Part shown: positions 1-7,998 of the stretch, piece after piece
How the letters are laid out: each line of letters begins with the position of its first letter
Position numbering within the stretch: position 1 is the stretch's first letter
NCBI RefSeq assembly: GCF_016863195.1
Contig: NZ_BOOK01000038.1
Span: 1-64,000 of the forward strand
DNA length: 64,000 nucleotides
Source of the DNA: Paraplanobispora takensis
GTDB taxonomy: Bacteria > Actinomycetota > Actinomycetes > Streptosporangiales > Streptosporangiaceae
Direction: 5' to 3'
Position numbers and translations under genes: made by a program
The notes under the pieces: generated by a model
Told to the model about the DNA's origin: nothing
Seen by the model: the letters and a program-made list of their open reading frames with translations, nothing else
Databases searched by the model: none

Positions 1-43
1 CTCCCCCGTCTTTCCCGACAGTGTCCTTGCGCTCGCGTCCCGG

Positions 44-80
44 ACCCCGAAAGTCCCGGTTCCCGCAGGACCTACGGCCC
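44..80. promoter_or_regulatory. Two DosR/OsdR-like boxes at the left edge
   Basis: AGGACCTACGGCCC (67-80) matches at 12 of 14 positions the reverse complement of the box found before the USP operon and the second Acg-type nitroreductase (GGGACCTTCGGCCC). A weaker copy, ACCCCGAAAGTCCC, lies at 44-57, 23 bp upstream. They lie downstream of the SulP gene, so they probably serve a gene beyond the left end. The pattern match is seen; the regulator is inferred. Confidence 0.4.
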
Positions 81-106
81 CAATCGGACGTTCGCGCGGC
101 CGGGGG

Positions 107-1810
107 TCACGCCGGGCCGGCGTCCGGCGGCTGGCTCCCGTTCCTGCTCTCGAACGCCTCCACCGCCGTCGGCAGCGTGGGGAAGAGCAGATCCTCCCCG
201 ATCCTGTCGGCGATCCCGAAGGCCCGCAGATCGTCCAGGAGGTCCTGCTTGACCCGGGCGAGGGCGAACACCAGGCCCCTGCCGACGAGTTCGGCCCGCA
301 GTTCCTCCAGGGCGTTCAGCGCGGTGATGTCGACCTCGACGTTGGCCTCGACGTTGAGGACGAACCATTCGACCCCGCCCTGCTGGTCGACGGCGTCCAG
401 GGCCCTGCGCTTGAAGTCGTCGGCGTTGGCGAAGAACAGCGGCGAGTCGTAGCGGTAGACGACCAGCCCGGGGATCGTCTCGGCCTGCGGATAGTCGTCG
501 ACGTCGTGCATCCCGGCCAGGCCCGGCACCCGGCCGAGGATCGCGTCGTGCGGGCGGGCCACCCGGCGCAGCAGGTCGGCGATCGACAGGCCGATCGCCA
601 CGAGGATGCCCATCAGGATGTCGAACACCAGCACCCCGGCCAGCGCCGCGAGCGCCAGCAGCAGCTCGCTGCGGCGGAAGGCCGCCAGCCGGCGGAAGCC
701 CGGGACGTCGATGAGCCGCACGGCCGCGTAGATGACGATGGCCCCCAGCACGGCCGACGGGAAGCGGGCCAGCAGGGGGTACAGGAAGAGCAGCACGCCC
801 ACCACGCAGGCCAGGGCGGTCAGCGAGTAGAGCTGGGTGCGGGCGCCCGACGCGACGCCGAGCGCGGTACGGCTGCCGCTGCTGCTCACCGGGAATCCGT
901 GGACGACCCCGGCCCCGAGGTTCGCCGCGCCCAGCGCCAGCAGCTCCTGGTTGCCGTCGACCCGATAACCGCCGCGCGCGGCGAACGCGCGCGCGGTCAG
1001 CATGTTGTCGGTGTAGCCCACCAGGAGCACGCCGACCGCGGGCAGCACCAGCTGGGACAGGTCGTCCAGCGCGGGCAGCCCGAACGGCGGGAGTCCTGCC
1101 GGGACCTGCCCCACCACCTTGATCCCGATCCGCTCCAGGTCGAACAAGACGACCGCGGCGGTGCCCAGCAGCACCACCAGCAGCGGTCCGGGCAGGCGGG
1201 TCAGCCAGCGCTGGGCGGCGAACAGGAAGACGAGGCTCACCGCGGCCAGGATGAGCGTGGGCAGGTGGGCCTGGCCCAGCCCGCCGATGAAGGACATCAG
1301 CTCGGCGAAGAAGCCTTCGCCCTCGACGGGCACGCCGCTGATCTTCTCCAGCTGGCCGATCATCATGATGGCGGCCACCCCGGCCATGTAGCCGACGAGG
1401 ATCGGCTGCGACAGCAGATCGGCCACGAACCCCAGCCGGGCGGCCCAGCCCGCGACGGCCAGCGCGCCGACCACCACGGCCAGAGTGGCGGCCAGCGTCG
1501 CGTAGCGCGCGGGGTCTCCCCCGGCGAGCGGCGCCACGACCGTCGCCGTCATCAGCGCGGTGGTCGACTCCGGGCCCACCGACAGCTGACGCGACGACCC
1601 GAGCAGGGCGTAGACCGCCAGCGCGGGCAGCATCGCCCACAACCCGGCCACCGGCTGCAGCCCGGCCAGCCCCGCGTAGGCCATCACCTGCGGCACCAGA
1701 TAGGCGGCCACGGTGACCCCGGCGAGCAGGTCGCCTCCCAGCCACGACCGCCGATATTCGCGCGCCTGTCCCAGCCCGGGAAGGAAACGGGTCCAATCCG
1801 TCACGATCAC
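107..1810 (-). CDS. SulP family anion transporter with STAS domain
   Basis: Membrane anion transporter of the SulP (SLC26) family, 567 residues, the usual length. The N-terminal about 400 residues are a run of hydrophobic segments beginning with the family-typical LLAGVTVAAYLVPQVMAYAGL, where the first helices and the substrate site lie. The last about 120 residues form a cytoplasmic STAS domain (VDITALNALEEL). Substrate could be sulfate, bicarbonate or another anion; sequence alone does not decide. It is the last gene of a minus-strand group USP, CBS-BON, USP, SulP. The start is GTG at 1808-1810; a GTG two codons further in (1802-1804) is equally possible because the ribosome site is weak. 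A 25-bp direct repeat sits immediately upstream. Confidence 0.9.
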   Translation of the reverse strand: MIVTDWTRFLPGLGQAREYRRSWLGGDLLAGVTVAAYLVPQVMAYAGLAGLQPVAGLWAMLPALAVYALLGSSRQLSVGPESTTALMTATVVAPLAGGDPARYATLAATLAVVVGALAVAGWAARLGFVADLLSQPILVGYMAGVAAIMMIGQLEKISGVPVEGEGFFAELMSFIGGLGQAHLPTLILAAVSLVFLFAAQRWLTRLPGPLLVVLLGTAAVVLFDLERIGIKVVGQVPAGLPPFGLPALDDLSQLVLPAVGVLLVGYTDNMLTARAFAARGGYRVDGNQELLALGAANLGAGVVHGFPVSSSGSRTALGVASGARTQLYSLTALACVVGVLLFLYPLLARFPSAVLGAIVIYAAVRLIDVPGFRRLAAFRRSELLLALAALAGVLVFDILMGILVAIGLSIADLLRRVARPHDAILGRVPGLAGMHDVDDYPQAETIPGLVVYRYDSPLFFANADDFKRRALDAVDQQGGVEWFVLNVEANVEVDITALNALEELRAELVGRGLVFALARVKQDLLDDLRAFGIADRIGEDLLFPTLPTAVEAFESRNGSQPPDAGPA

Positions 1811-1813
1811 TCA

Positions 1814-1880
1814 CGTTTCCAGGCCACACCGTGCGGCGCAAGTCACGACCGCCCGCGTTTCCGGGCCACAGCGTACGGCG
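1814..1880. repeat. 25-bp direct repeat upstream of SulP
   Basis: Two 25-bp copies (1814-1838 and 1856-1880) differ at only 3 positions and begin CGTTTCC. Their starts are 42 bp apart, close to four helical turns, which would put both on the same face of the DNA just before the SulP start. They may be paired protein-binding sites or a simple duplication. Confidence 0.6.
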
Positions 1881-1947
1881 TGGGCCGAGGTCTCCGCACC
1901 GGGCCGCGCGGGCCGTACCGCCCCATGCCGGACCGCACCGCTCCGGT

Positions 1948-2856
1948 TCACACGCGGGCGAGCTCCCTCTCCGGGGGCCACGGCCCCGTCCCCGGGTCGC
2001 CCGGCGTCCGGTGGACCACCGCCACGGGGCAGGGCGCGTGGTGGACCATCGCGTGGCCGACCGAGCCGAGCAGCACACTCCGGAGCTCGCCCAGCCCGCG
2101 CGAGCCGACCACGAGCAGCAGCGCGTCCCGCGCCGCGTCCGACAGCGCCAGGTGCGGCGGGCGCTCGGTGAACTCGATGTGGATCCGCAGCCGGGGACGC
2201 CCGTGCGACCACGGGGCCAGTTCCGCCCGCAGCCGCCCTCCCATCTCCAGGCGCTCCATCTCGTGGCCGGGGAAGAGGTCGTGACCGCCCTCGCCTATGG
2301 CCGTCACCACTTTGAGCGGGGTCCCGCGCAGGCACGCCTCACGGGCGGCGAAGTCCAGTGCCGCGTGCGACCCGGGCGAGCCGTCGAACCCGACGACGAC
2401 GGCCCGTGCCGTCTGCGGGCCGGGACGTCCGCGCACCACGACGACGGGGCCGTGGGCGTGCGCCGCCACCCGGGAGCCGACGGAGCCGGGGTGCAGGCCG
2501 GCGATCCCTCCCCGGCCCCGGGTCCCCACCACGAGCAGTTCGGCCGTACGGGTCAGCTCCGTCAGGACCTCCACCGGAGGACCCTCCGGCAGGAGCGTCC
2601 GGACGCTCAACCCTGGATGGCGCCGTCCGGCCCACGCCGCACAGCGGCCGAGCATCCGCAGGGCCGGGCGGCGGGCCAGACCCGTCGGCACCACCTCGCC
2701 CGGCCACTGGCGGTACGGCCGCCGCCAGGCGTGGCAGACGGTGAGCGCAACGCCCCTGACGGCCGCCTCGGCCGCGGCCCACTCCAGGGCCGTGCCGCCG
2801 CGGGCGGATTCGTCGACGCCGACCACCACACCGAGATCGTCCTGTGAACCGGCCAT
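1948..2856 (-). CDS. Tandem-domain universal stress protein
   Basis: Cytoplasmic universal stress protein of 302 residues made of two Usp domains, the arrangement of DosR-regulon USPs such as Rv2005c and Rv2623 (family knowledge). Both domains keep the ATP-binding pattern G-2x-G-9x-G-S: GTRGRGGIAGLHPGS in the first half and GSRGLGELRSVLLGS in the second, so both are of the nucleotide-binding subclass. ATG at 2854-2856 is preferred over the GTG one codon upstream because GAGGAG is better spaced to it. It follows the CBS-BON gene by about 60 bp and precedes SulP, suggesting a stress operon. The exact role (ATP-dependent control of growth or redox state) is inferred. Confidence 0.93.
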   Translation of the reverse strand: MAGSQDDLGVVVGVDESARGGTALEWAAAEAAVRGVALTVCHAWRRPYRQWPGEVVPTGLARRPALRMLGRCAAWAGRRHPGLSVRTLLPEGPPVEVLTELTRTAELLVVGTRGRGGIAGLHPGSVGSRVAAHAHGPVVVVRGRPGPQTARAVVVGFDGSPGSHAALDFAAREACLRGTPLKVVTAIGEGGHDLFPGHEMERLEMGGRLRAELAPWSHGRPRLRIHIEFTERPPHLALSDAARDALLLVVGSRGLGELRSVLLGSVGHAMVHHAPCPVAVVHRTPGDPGTGPWPPERELARV

Positions 2857-2919
2857 CACGGTCTCCTCAACTGGCCACCGGGACGGACGACGACCGGCGG
2901 CCCGGTAGAAGGGCGGGGT

Positions 2920-3588
2920 TCAGTAGAAGGGCGGGGTGACGATGTCGTCCCTGTCGTAGGTAACCTCCGAGACGGCGTCGACGACGCCCTCCACCATGCG
3001 CACCGCCTGGACCAGGTGAACGCTCTGGGAGCGGCGGGCGACGTGGCCGCCGATCGTCACGATCCCCGCGTCGAGGCCGACGGACAGGCTCGCGGGATCC
3101 AGCCCGACCTCCTCCCGGACGACCTGGGCGACCTCGGCGAGCAGTTCCCCCGCCGCGCGGGCGAAGACCTTCAGCAGGTCCTGCTGGTGGACCGTGCCGG
3201 TCATCCGGCCCGTGACGGGGTCGATCACCGGCAGCTGCCTGATCTTCTTGTCGTGCATCAGCCGGGCGGCCTCGCGCACCGGCGTGCCCGGGGTCACGGT
3301 GATCGCCGGGTGGGTCATGAGCTGGGCGGCGGTCAAGCCCGCGGCCTTGCCGCGTTCCTCCCGCTCCCTGGAGCCCTCGAAGAGCGTGGTGCCGTGCCGT
3401 ACCGGACCGGTCTCCTTGAGGAGCAGATCGTCCCCGGAGACGATGCCGACCGGGTGCCGGTCGGCGTCGATCACCGTGACGGCGCCGACGGCGAAGCGCC
3501 TCATCGCGGTGACGATCTCCGCGAAGGGGGCCTCCTTCCGAACCGCGATGGCCACGCGTCCCATCACGTCACGTACCTGCAGCGACAT
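2920..3588 (-). CDS. CBS-pair protein with C-terminal BON domain
   Basis: 222-residue cytoplasmic protein. Two CBS motifs occupy about residues 8-60 and 90-145 (MTHPAITVTPGTPVREAARLM is typical of the second) and form a nucleotide-sensing Bateman module. Residues about 150-215 form a BON domain with the VTIGGHV strand. CBS proteins are common in DosR regulons (Hrp1/Rv2626c), but the added BON domain is more typical of actinomycetes outside mycobacteria. A strong GGGAGG site precedes the ATG. The gene lies between two USP genes on the same strand. The last six codons are duplicated in tandem just beyond the stop (18-bp period, 2905-2937). Confidence 0.9.
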   Translation of the reverse strand: MSLQVRDVMGRVAIAVRKEAPFAEIVTAMRRFAVGAVTVIDADRHPVGIVSGDDLLLKETGPVRHGTTLFEGSREREERGKAAGLTAAQLMTHPAITVTPGTPVREAARLMHDKKIRQLPVIDPVTGRMTGTVHQQDLLKVFARAAGELLAEVAQVVREEVGLDPASLSVGLDAGIVTIGGHVARRSQSVHLVQAVRMVEGVVDAVSEVTYDRDDIVTPPFY

Positions 3589-3669
3589 GACCCACCTCCC
3601 TGTCCGGTGTCGCCGTGGTCTCCGGGCACCTCCGGCCGGCCGGCGGCGGACGTCCCCGGCCGTACGGGC

Positions 3670-4545
3670 TCAGGCACCCCGCGCCTCCGGCCGGGGCGAG
3701 CGGACCACGGCCACGGCGCCGCGGGCGTGGTGCAGCAGGCCGCGGCTGACCGAGCCCAGCGTGAGGGCGCCGACGACGCCCCGGCCGTGGGAGCCCACGA
3801 CCACCAGGTCCGCCTGCTCCGACGCCTCGGCCAGGGCCTGGACCGGATGTCCGACGCGCACGTCCTCGACCACCTCCACCTGCGGATACGTCCGCCGCCA
3901 TGGGGCGAGCTTCTCGACCGCCGCCTGGGTGTGGACCCGGTTGACCTCGTCCATGTCGTAGGCGATGTCCGGGGCGTAGGCGTGCACCGGCGCCTGCCAG
4001 GCGTGCAGCGCCCGCAGCCTGGCGCCGCGCAGACGGGCCTGCTCGAAGGCGTAGACGATGGCGGGGTCGCACTCGGGCGAGTCGTCGACGCCGACCACGA
4101 TCTCTCCGCGGGCGGATCGCGGGCCGGAGCGCACGACGACCACCGGCCCGCGGGCGTGCCCGGCCACGTGGACGCTCACCGACCCCAGGACCGCGCCGGT
4201 GAAGCCGCCCAGGCCCCGGCTGCCGATCACGATCTCGGTGGCGTGCTCGGCCTGGTCGCGCAGGATCACGCCGGGCGTCCCCTCGATCGTCCGGGTGAGG
4301 ACCTCCAGCTCCGGCCGGTCCTTGCGGGCGACGGCCTCGGCCTCGGCCAGGACCTTCTCCGCGCTGCGGGCCAGTGCGTCGCCCTCGTCGCGGGTGGGGA
4401 ATCTGGCGATGTCGTACGGCGAGCGGTCGAGGGCGAAGACGATGTGCAGCGGGGCGCTCATGCGGGCCGCGTCCTCGGCGGCCCATTCCACGGCGGCGGA
4501 ACCCGCGGCCGAACCGTCGGTTCCCACGACGACGGGAACGGACAT
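3670..4545 (-). CDS. Tandem-domain universal stress protein
   Basis: 291-residue two-domain USP, first gene of the minus-strand stress operon. Domain 1 starts MSVPVVVGTDGS and ends with the ATP loop GSRGLGGFTGAVLGS; domain 2 has GSHGRGVVGALTLGS. Both fit G-2x-G-9x-G-S. The start at 4543-4545 is chosen because GGAGA lies at the right spacing and because homology begins there; the reading frame stays open upstream to 5034 but that extension is low-complexity and lies over the promoter region. A DosR/OsdR-like box lies 66 bp upstream, which fits induction by low oxygen or redox stress; this is an inference. Confidence 0.93.
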   Translation of the reverse strand: MSVPVVVGTDGSAAGSAAVEWAAEDAARMSAPLHIVFALDRSPYDIARFPTRDEGDALARSAEKVLAEAEAVARKDRPELEVLTRTIEGTPGVILRDQAEHATEIVIGSRGLGGFTGAVLGSVSVHVAGHARGPVVVVRSGPRSARGEIVVGVDDSPECDPAIVYAFEQARLRGARLRALHAWQAPVHAYAPDIAYDMDEVNRVHTQAAVEKLAPWRRTYPQVEVVEDVRVGHPVQALAEASEQADLVVVGSHGRGVVGALTLGSVSRGLLHHARGAVAVVRSPRPEARGA

Positions 4546-4610
4546 GATTGTCTCCTTCGCTCCGTGACGGATGTCGATCCCATACGAGCCCGCCGGGCGC
4601 CCGGCGCACA

Positions 4611-4624
4611 GGGCCGAAGGTCCC
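4611..4624. promoter_or_regulatory. DosR/OsdR-like box before the USP operon
   Basis: GGGCCGAAGGTCCC, 66 bp upstream of the USP start. The identical 14-mer lies 51 bp upstream of the Acg-type nitroreductase at 23351-24349. It fits the general form GGGnC-n4-GnCCC of DosR boxes (core GGGACTWWAGTCCC). Apart from this, the 310-bp gap 4546-4855 shows no gene. Confidence 0.6.
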
Positions 4625-4855
4625 GAGTCCACGGGCCTGTCGGGCCGGCGGCGGGACGGGCGACGGGGCCGCCGTCGGCCGATCGCGCGGGGCCGATCCG
4701 GAAGCACGCTCGGTGACGCCGTACGGGAACGTGACGCGCCGCCCGGCAAGGAGCCGGTATTCTCCGCACTTCGAGTGAAATGTTCAGAGGTCTGTGGGCC
4801 GAACGCCGTATGTGGAAACCACTGATCACGTATGACTCCCCATGGAGACCAGCTC

Positions 4856-5812
4856 ATGTCCACCCTCCGTCCGCCCGTCCGCTGGCCGCGCCGCTGGCCT
4901 CTGGCCCTGCTGGCACTCCCGGCCGGGGTCGCCACCTGGTCCGGGTGGGTCGGGCTCGGCGAGATGACCGGATTCGGGCCGGTCAAGCTCCTGCCCGGCA
5001 TCGCCGACACCTTCGTGATCAACAGTGCGGTCACCCTCCCGATCGGGGTGGAGGCCTACGCCGCGTTCGCGCTGTCGGCCTGGCTGACCAGCGCCCCGGT
5101 CTCCGCCGGCACCCGGCGCTTCGCGCGCGCCTCGGCCCTGGCGGCGCTCGGGCTCGGCATGTTCGGCCAGGTGGCCTTCCACCTGCTGGAGGTGGCGGGC
5201 GCGAGCAAGGCGCCGGCGGCGGTCACGGTGCTGGTCTCGTGCCTGCCGGTGCTGGTGCTGGGGCTGGGCGCGGCCCTGGCGCACATGCTGCACCGGGACC
5301 GGCTCGCGGCTCAGGCCTCCCCGTCTCCTGCCCCCGCGGCGGCCACCACGCCCGCGGGCGGACCCGGCCCCGGCCCTGATCCCCACCCCGCCGGACCCGG
5401 TCCCGGGCGCGGCGCCCCCCGCCCCGAGGCGGCGCCTCCGGATGCCGTCCCCGCCCCCGGTGGCCCGGGTCCGGCCCTCGGCCCCGCGCCGGTCCCGGCG
5501 CCCCAGCCCGAGTCTCCCCCGGCGCTGGTCCCGGTGGGTCGCGCCGGTGGCCCGCAGCTCCGGGCGGAGGCCGCTGCGACATCGGTCGCGCTCGTGTCCC
5601 TGCCGAGCGACGCCGACCGGATCCGGACGGCGCTGACCGTCCTCGGAGCGGACGCGGCCCCGGCCCAGGTGATCGACTGGCTCCGGAACCACGGGGTCAG
5701 CGTGGCTCCGGCGAACGTCAAGAGCGTGAGCCGGCGTGAACGGGTCCGGCGAGCCCAGGCGGAGTCACTGGGACGGGTGGTGTCGCTCACCACCCGCAGG
5801 ACCGAGCCATGA
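4856..5812 (+). CDS. Membrane protein, DUF2637/plasmid-spread-like, with C-terminal helical domain
   Basis: 318-residue protein of uncertain function. Four hydrophobic segments fill about residues 15-140 and resemble the DUF2637 membrane proteins that often sit in actinomycete integrative elements near transfer genes (family resemblance recognised from memory, not searched). Residues about 150-240 are a Pro/Gly/Ala-rich linker. The C-terminal 60 residues (DADRIRTALTVLGADAAPAQ onwards) look like a small helix-turn-helix-like domain ending in basic residues. ATG 4856 is preferred over 4832 because GGAGA lies 7 bp upstream. It is flanked by genes on the minus strand and stands alone. It might be a relic of a mobile element. 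Confidence 0.65.
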   Translation: MSTLRPPVRWPRRWPLALLALPAGVATWSGWVGLGEMTGFGPVKLLPGIADTFVINSAVTLPIGVEAYAAFALSAWLTSAPVSAGTRRFARASALAALGLGMFGQVAFHLLEVAGASKAPAAVTVLVSCLPVLVLGLGAALAHMLHRDRLAAQASPSPAPAAATTPAGGPGPGPDPHPAGPGPGRGAPRPEAAPPDAVPAPGGPGPALGPAPVPAPQPESPPALVPVGRAGGPQLRAEAAATSVALVSLPSDADRIRTALTVLGADAAPAQVIDWLRNHGVSVAPANVKSVSRRERVRRAQAESLGRVVSLTTRRTEP

Positions 5813-5848
5813 CCTGCGCCCGGCGCTGAGAGGGCGTGTCCCGCGTCC

Positions 5849-6319
5849 CTATCCGGCGGCGTCGAGCCGGGCCAGGACCTGGGTGGTCAGCTGTCGCAGG
5901 GCCTCGACCTGTTCGGGGCCGAGAGCGTCGAAGAACAGGGCGCGGACGGTCTCGACGTGGCCGGGGGCGGCGGTGGTGATCGCCTCGCGGCCGGCCTCGG
6001 TGAGGACGACGAAGGCGCCCCGGCCGTCGTCGGCGCACTCCTGGCGCTCGACCAGGCCGCGGCGCTGCATCCGGCTCAGGTGGTGCGACAGGCGGCTCTG
6101 CTCCCACTCCAGCGCGCGCTGCAGCTCGTAGGGGCGAAGCCGCCCGTCGGGCACGTCGGTGAGGTGCACCAGCACGTCATAATCGGCGAGGGACAGCCCG
6201 CAGGCCGCCTGCAGCTGCCGGTTGAGTGCGGCGCCCAGCTGGGCCTGCATGCGCAGATAGGCCCGCCAGGCACGCTGCTGATCGTCGTCGAGCCATCGCG
6301 GGGCGTCCATGCCGTCCAT
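5849..6319 (-). CDS. MarR family transcriptional regulator
   Basis: 156-residue winged-helix repressor. The DNA-binding core is seen in LSLADYDVLVHLTDVPDGRL, the recognition region YELQRALEWEQSRLSHHLSR and the wing MQRRGLVERQECADDGRGAF. C-terminal helices would form the dimer interface. It is divergent from the pirin gene, and three near-identical 12-bp palindromes fill the space between them, so it very likely represses itself and the pirin/nitroreductase genes. Three in-frame ATGs (6331, 6319, 6310) are possible; none has a good ribosome site, so the mRNA may be leaderless. 6319 is a compromise. Confidence 0.92.
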   Translation of the reverse strand: MDGMDAPRWLDDDQQRAWRAYLRMQAQLGAALNRQLQAACGLSLADYDVLVHLTDVPDGRLRPYELQRALEWEQSRLSHHLSRMQRRGLVERQECADDGRGAFVVLTEAGREAITTAAPGHVETVRALFFDALGPEQVEALRQLTTQVLARLDAAG

Positions 6320-6333
6320 CGTACCCGACATAG

Positions 6334-6403
6334 ATGACACGTCATTGAATTGACGGAATAGATGACACGTCATATAGGTTGGGAGCGATGCATGACACAT
6401 CAT
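6334..6403. promoter_or_regulatory. Triple MarR operator between marR and pirin gene
   Basis: ATGACACGTCAT occurs at 6334-6345 and again exactly at 6362-6373; a third copy with one change, ATGACACATCAT, is at 6392-6403. Each is a near-perfect palindrome (ATGAC-n2-GTCAT). Start-to-start spacings are 28 and 30 bp. The array spans the divergent promoters of the MarR gene and the pirin gene, which points to autorepression and co-control. Confidence 0.8.
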
Positions 6404-6433
6404 CTTCTTCCCGGATCTCCTCGGAGGGCTGAC

Positions 6434-7207
6434 ATGACCGCCACCACCGGCCTCCACCTGACCCCGCAGATCGACGTCCGCCGCGCGAACGAGCGCTTCA
6501 CCACCGGGATCGGCTGGCTGGACTCCAAGCACTCCTTCTCCTTCGGCCACCACTACGACGCGGCCAACACCCACCACGGCCTGCTGCTGGTCAACAACGA
6601 CGACGTCGTCCGGCCCGGCTTCGGCTTCGACACCCATCCGCACCGGGACATGGAGATCGTCACCTGGGTGCTGCAGGGCTCCCTGGTCCACCAGGACTCC
6701 GAGGGCCACAACGGCCTCATCTACCCGGGCCTGGCCCAGCGCATGAGCGCCGGCACCGGCATCCTGCACTCCGAGAAGAACGACTCCTGGCGCCTTTCGG
6801 GCGACGTCCACGACGAGCCGGTGCACTTCGTTCAGATGTGGGTGCTGCCCGACGAGGCCGGCATCACCCCGGGCTACGAGCAGCTGGAGATCGACGCCGA
6901 TCTGCTGGGCGGCGGCCTGGTGCCGGTGGCCTCCGGCATGGCCAAGCACGACGGGGCCGCGGCCATCCGCATCAAGAACCGCTACGCCGCGCTGTACGCC
7001 GCCCGCCTGCAGCCCGGCCAGAGCGTCGAGCTGCCCGAGGCGCCGTTCCTGCACCTGTTCGTACCGCGCGGCGAGGTCACCCTGGAGGGCGCCGGCGCGC
7101 TGGGCACCGGGGACGCCGTACGGTTCACCGCCACCGGCGGCCAGAAGGTCACCGCGGCCGAACCGGCCGAGATCCTGGTGTGGGAGATGCACGCCACCGC
7201 CGCCTGA
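6434..7207 (+). CDS. Pirin family protein
   Basis: 257-residue bicupin of the pirin family. The N-terminal cupin carries the metal-site pattern FDTHPHRDMEIVTWVLQG, followed by the HSEKNDS region (TGILHSEKN) typical of pirins and YhhW-type quercetinases. The C-terminal cupin (about residues 150-250) is regular. Members bind iron and act as quercetin 2,3-dioxygenases or redox-linked co-regulators; which applies here is unknown. GGAGGG precedes ATG 6434; the in-frame upstream ATG at 6362 is rejected because it overlaps the operator. It is followed after 76 bp by a nitroreductase, and both are likely derepressed together by the MarR protein. Confidence 0.93.
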   Translation: MTATTGLHLTPQIDVRRANERFTTGIGWLDSKHSFSFGHHYDAANTHHGLLLVNNDDVVRPGFGFDTHPHRDMEIVTWVLQGSLVHQDSEGHNGLIYPGLAQRMSAGTGILHSEKNDSWRLSGDVHDEPVHFVQMWVLPDEAGITPGYEQLEIDADLLGGGLVPVASGMAKHDGAAAIRIKNRYAALYAARLQPGQSVELPEAPFLHLFVPRGEVTLEGAGALGTGDAVRFTATGGQKVTAAEPAEILVWEMHATAA

Positions 7208-7283
7208 GCCCCGTCCGCGGCAGCCGGCGGCCCCGGCCCCCGCGAAAACCACCCGCACGACCACCGTCGAGGACACCTGCACC

Positions 7284-7928
7284 GTGAACCTGGAAACGAA
7301 CCCGGAAACGGGCCTGGAAACGGGCCCGGAAACGCACAAGACCGCCGCGACCTCGGTGCCGGTGCACCCGCTGCTGGCCCGGCGGTGGAGCCCGCGCGGC
7401 TTCGACGCCGCCCACACCGTCGGCGACGGGCAGCTGCGCGCGCTGCTGGAGGCCGCGCGCTGGGCGCCGTCGGCCAACAACAGCCAGCCCTGGCGCTTCC
7501 TGGTCGCCCGCCGCGGCGAGGAGGCCCGCGCCCGGCTGCTGGACCTCCTCAACCCGGGCAACCGGACCTGGGCGGAGGCGGCCGGCGCGCTGGTGCTGGT
7601 GGCCGCCGAGACCGCCGACGAGACCGGCCGGGCGCGCCCGTGGGCGCTGTACGACACCGGCCAGGCCGTCGCGGCCCTGGCCGTGCAGGCCCAGGCCGAG
7701 GGCCTGTCCGTCCACCAGATGGGCGGCTTCGACGCGGCGGCGGCCCGGGAGGGCTTCGGCCTCGGCGACGGCCTCACCCCCGTCGTCGTGATCGCCGTCG
7801 GACGGCTGGACACCGCCGCCGAGCTGCCCGAGCCGCTGGCCGCCCGCGAACGCGCCCCGCGCACCCGCCATCCGCTCGACACCCTGCTGCTGCCCGCCGT
7901 ACCCGGCCCGGAGCGGCGGGCCGCCTGA
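7284..7928 (+). CDS. Nitroreductase family protein
   Basis: 214-residue FMN-dependent oxidoreductase of the NAD(P)H nitroreductase superfamily. After a short Thr/Glu-rich leader (repeated ETxPETG units from about residues 4-17), the domain begins PVHPLLARRWSPRGFD, the FMN-phosphate binding start. ARWAPSANNSQPWRFLV is the typical second FMN motif and HQMGGFDAAAAREGFGL the C-terminal one. It would reduce quinones, nitro compounds or flavins in the cytoplasm. GTG start with GAGGA 11 bp upstream. It probably shares the pirin transcript and MarR control, a layout known from electrophile-response operons. Confidence 0.9.
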   Translation: MNLETNPETGLETGPETHKTAATSVPVHPLLARRWSPRGFDAAHTVGDGQLRALLEAARWAPSANNSQPWRFLVARRGEEARARLLDLLNPGNRTWAEAAGALVLVAAETADETGRARPWALYDTGQAVAALAVQAQAEGLSVHQMGGFDAAAAREGFGLGDGLTPVVVIAVGRLDTAAELPEPLAARERAPRTRHPLDTLLLPAVPGPERRAA

Positions 7929-7998
7929 GACCGGCGCGACGCCCGGCCGTCCCACCCGTGACCGGCCCCGGGGCGGCCGACGAGGAGACCTCACAGCG

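Noticed and set aside
6320-7882. Extension of the MarR frame to 677 residues on the minus strand
   Set aside because: The extra part lies over the pirin and nitroreductase genes and the operator, with no homology; MarR starts near 6319.
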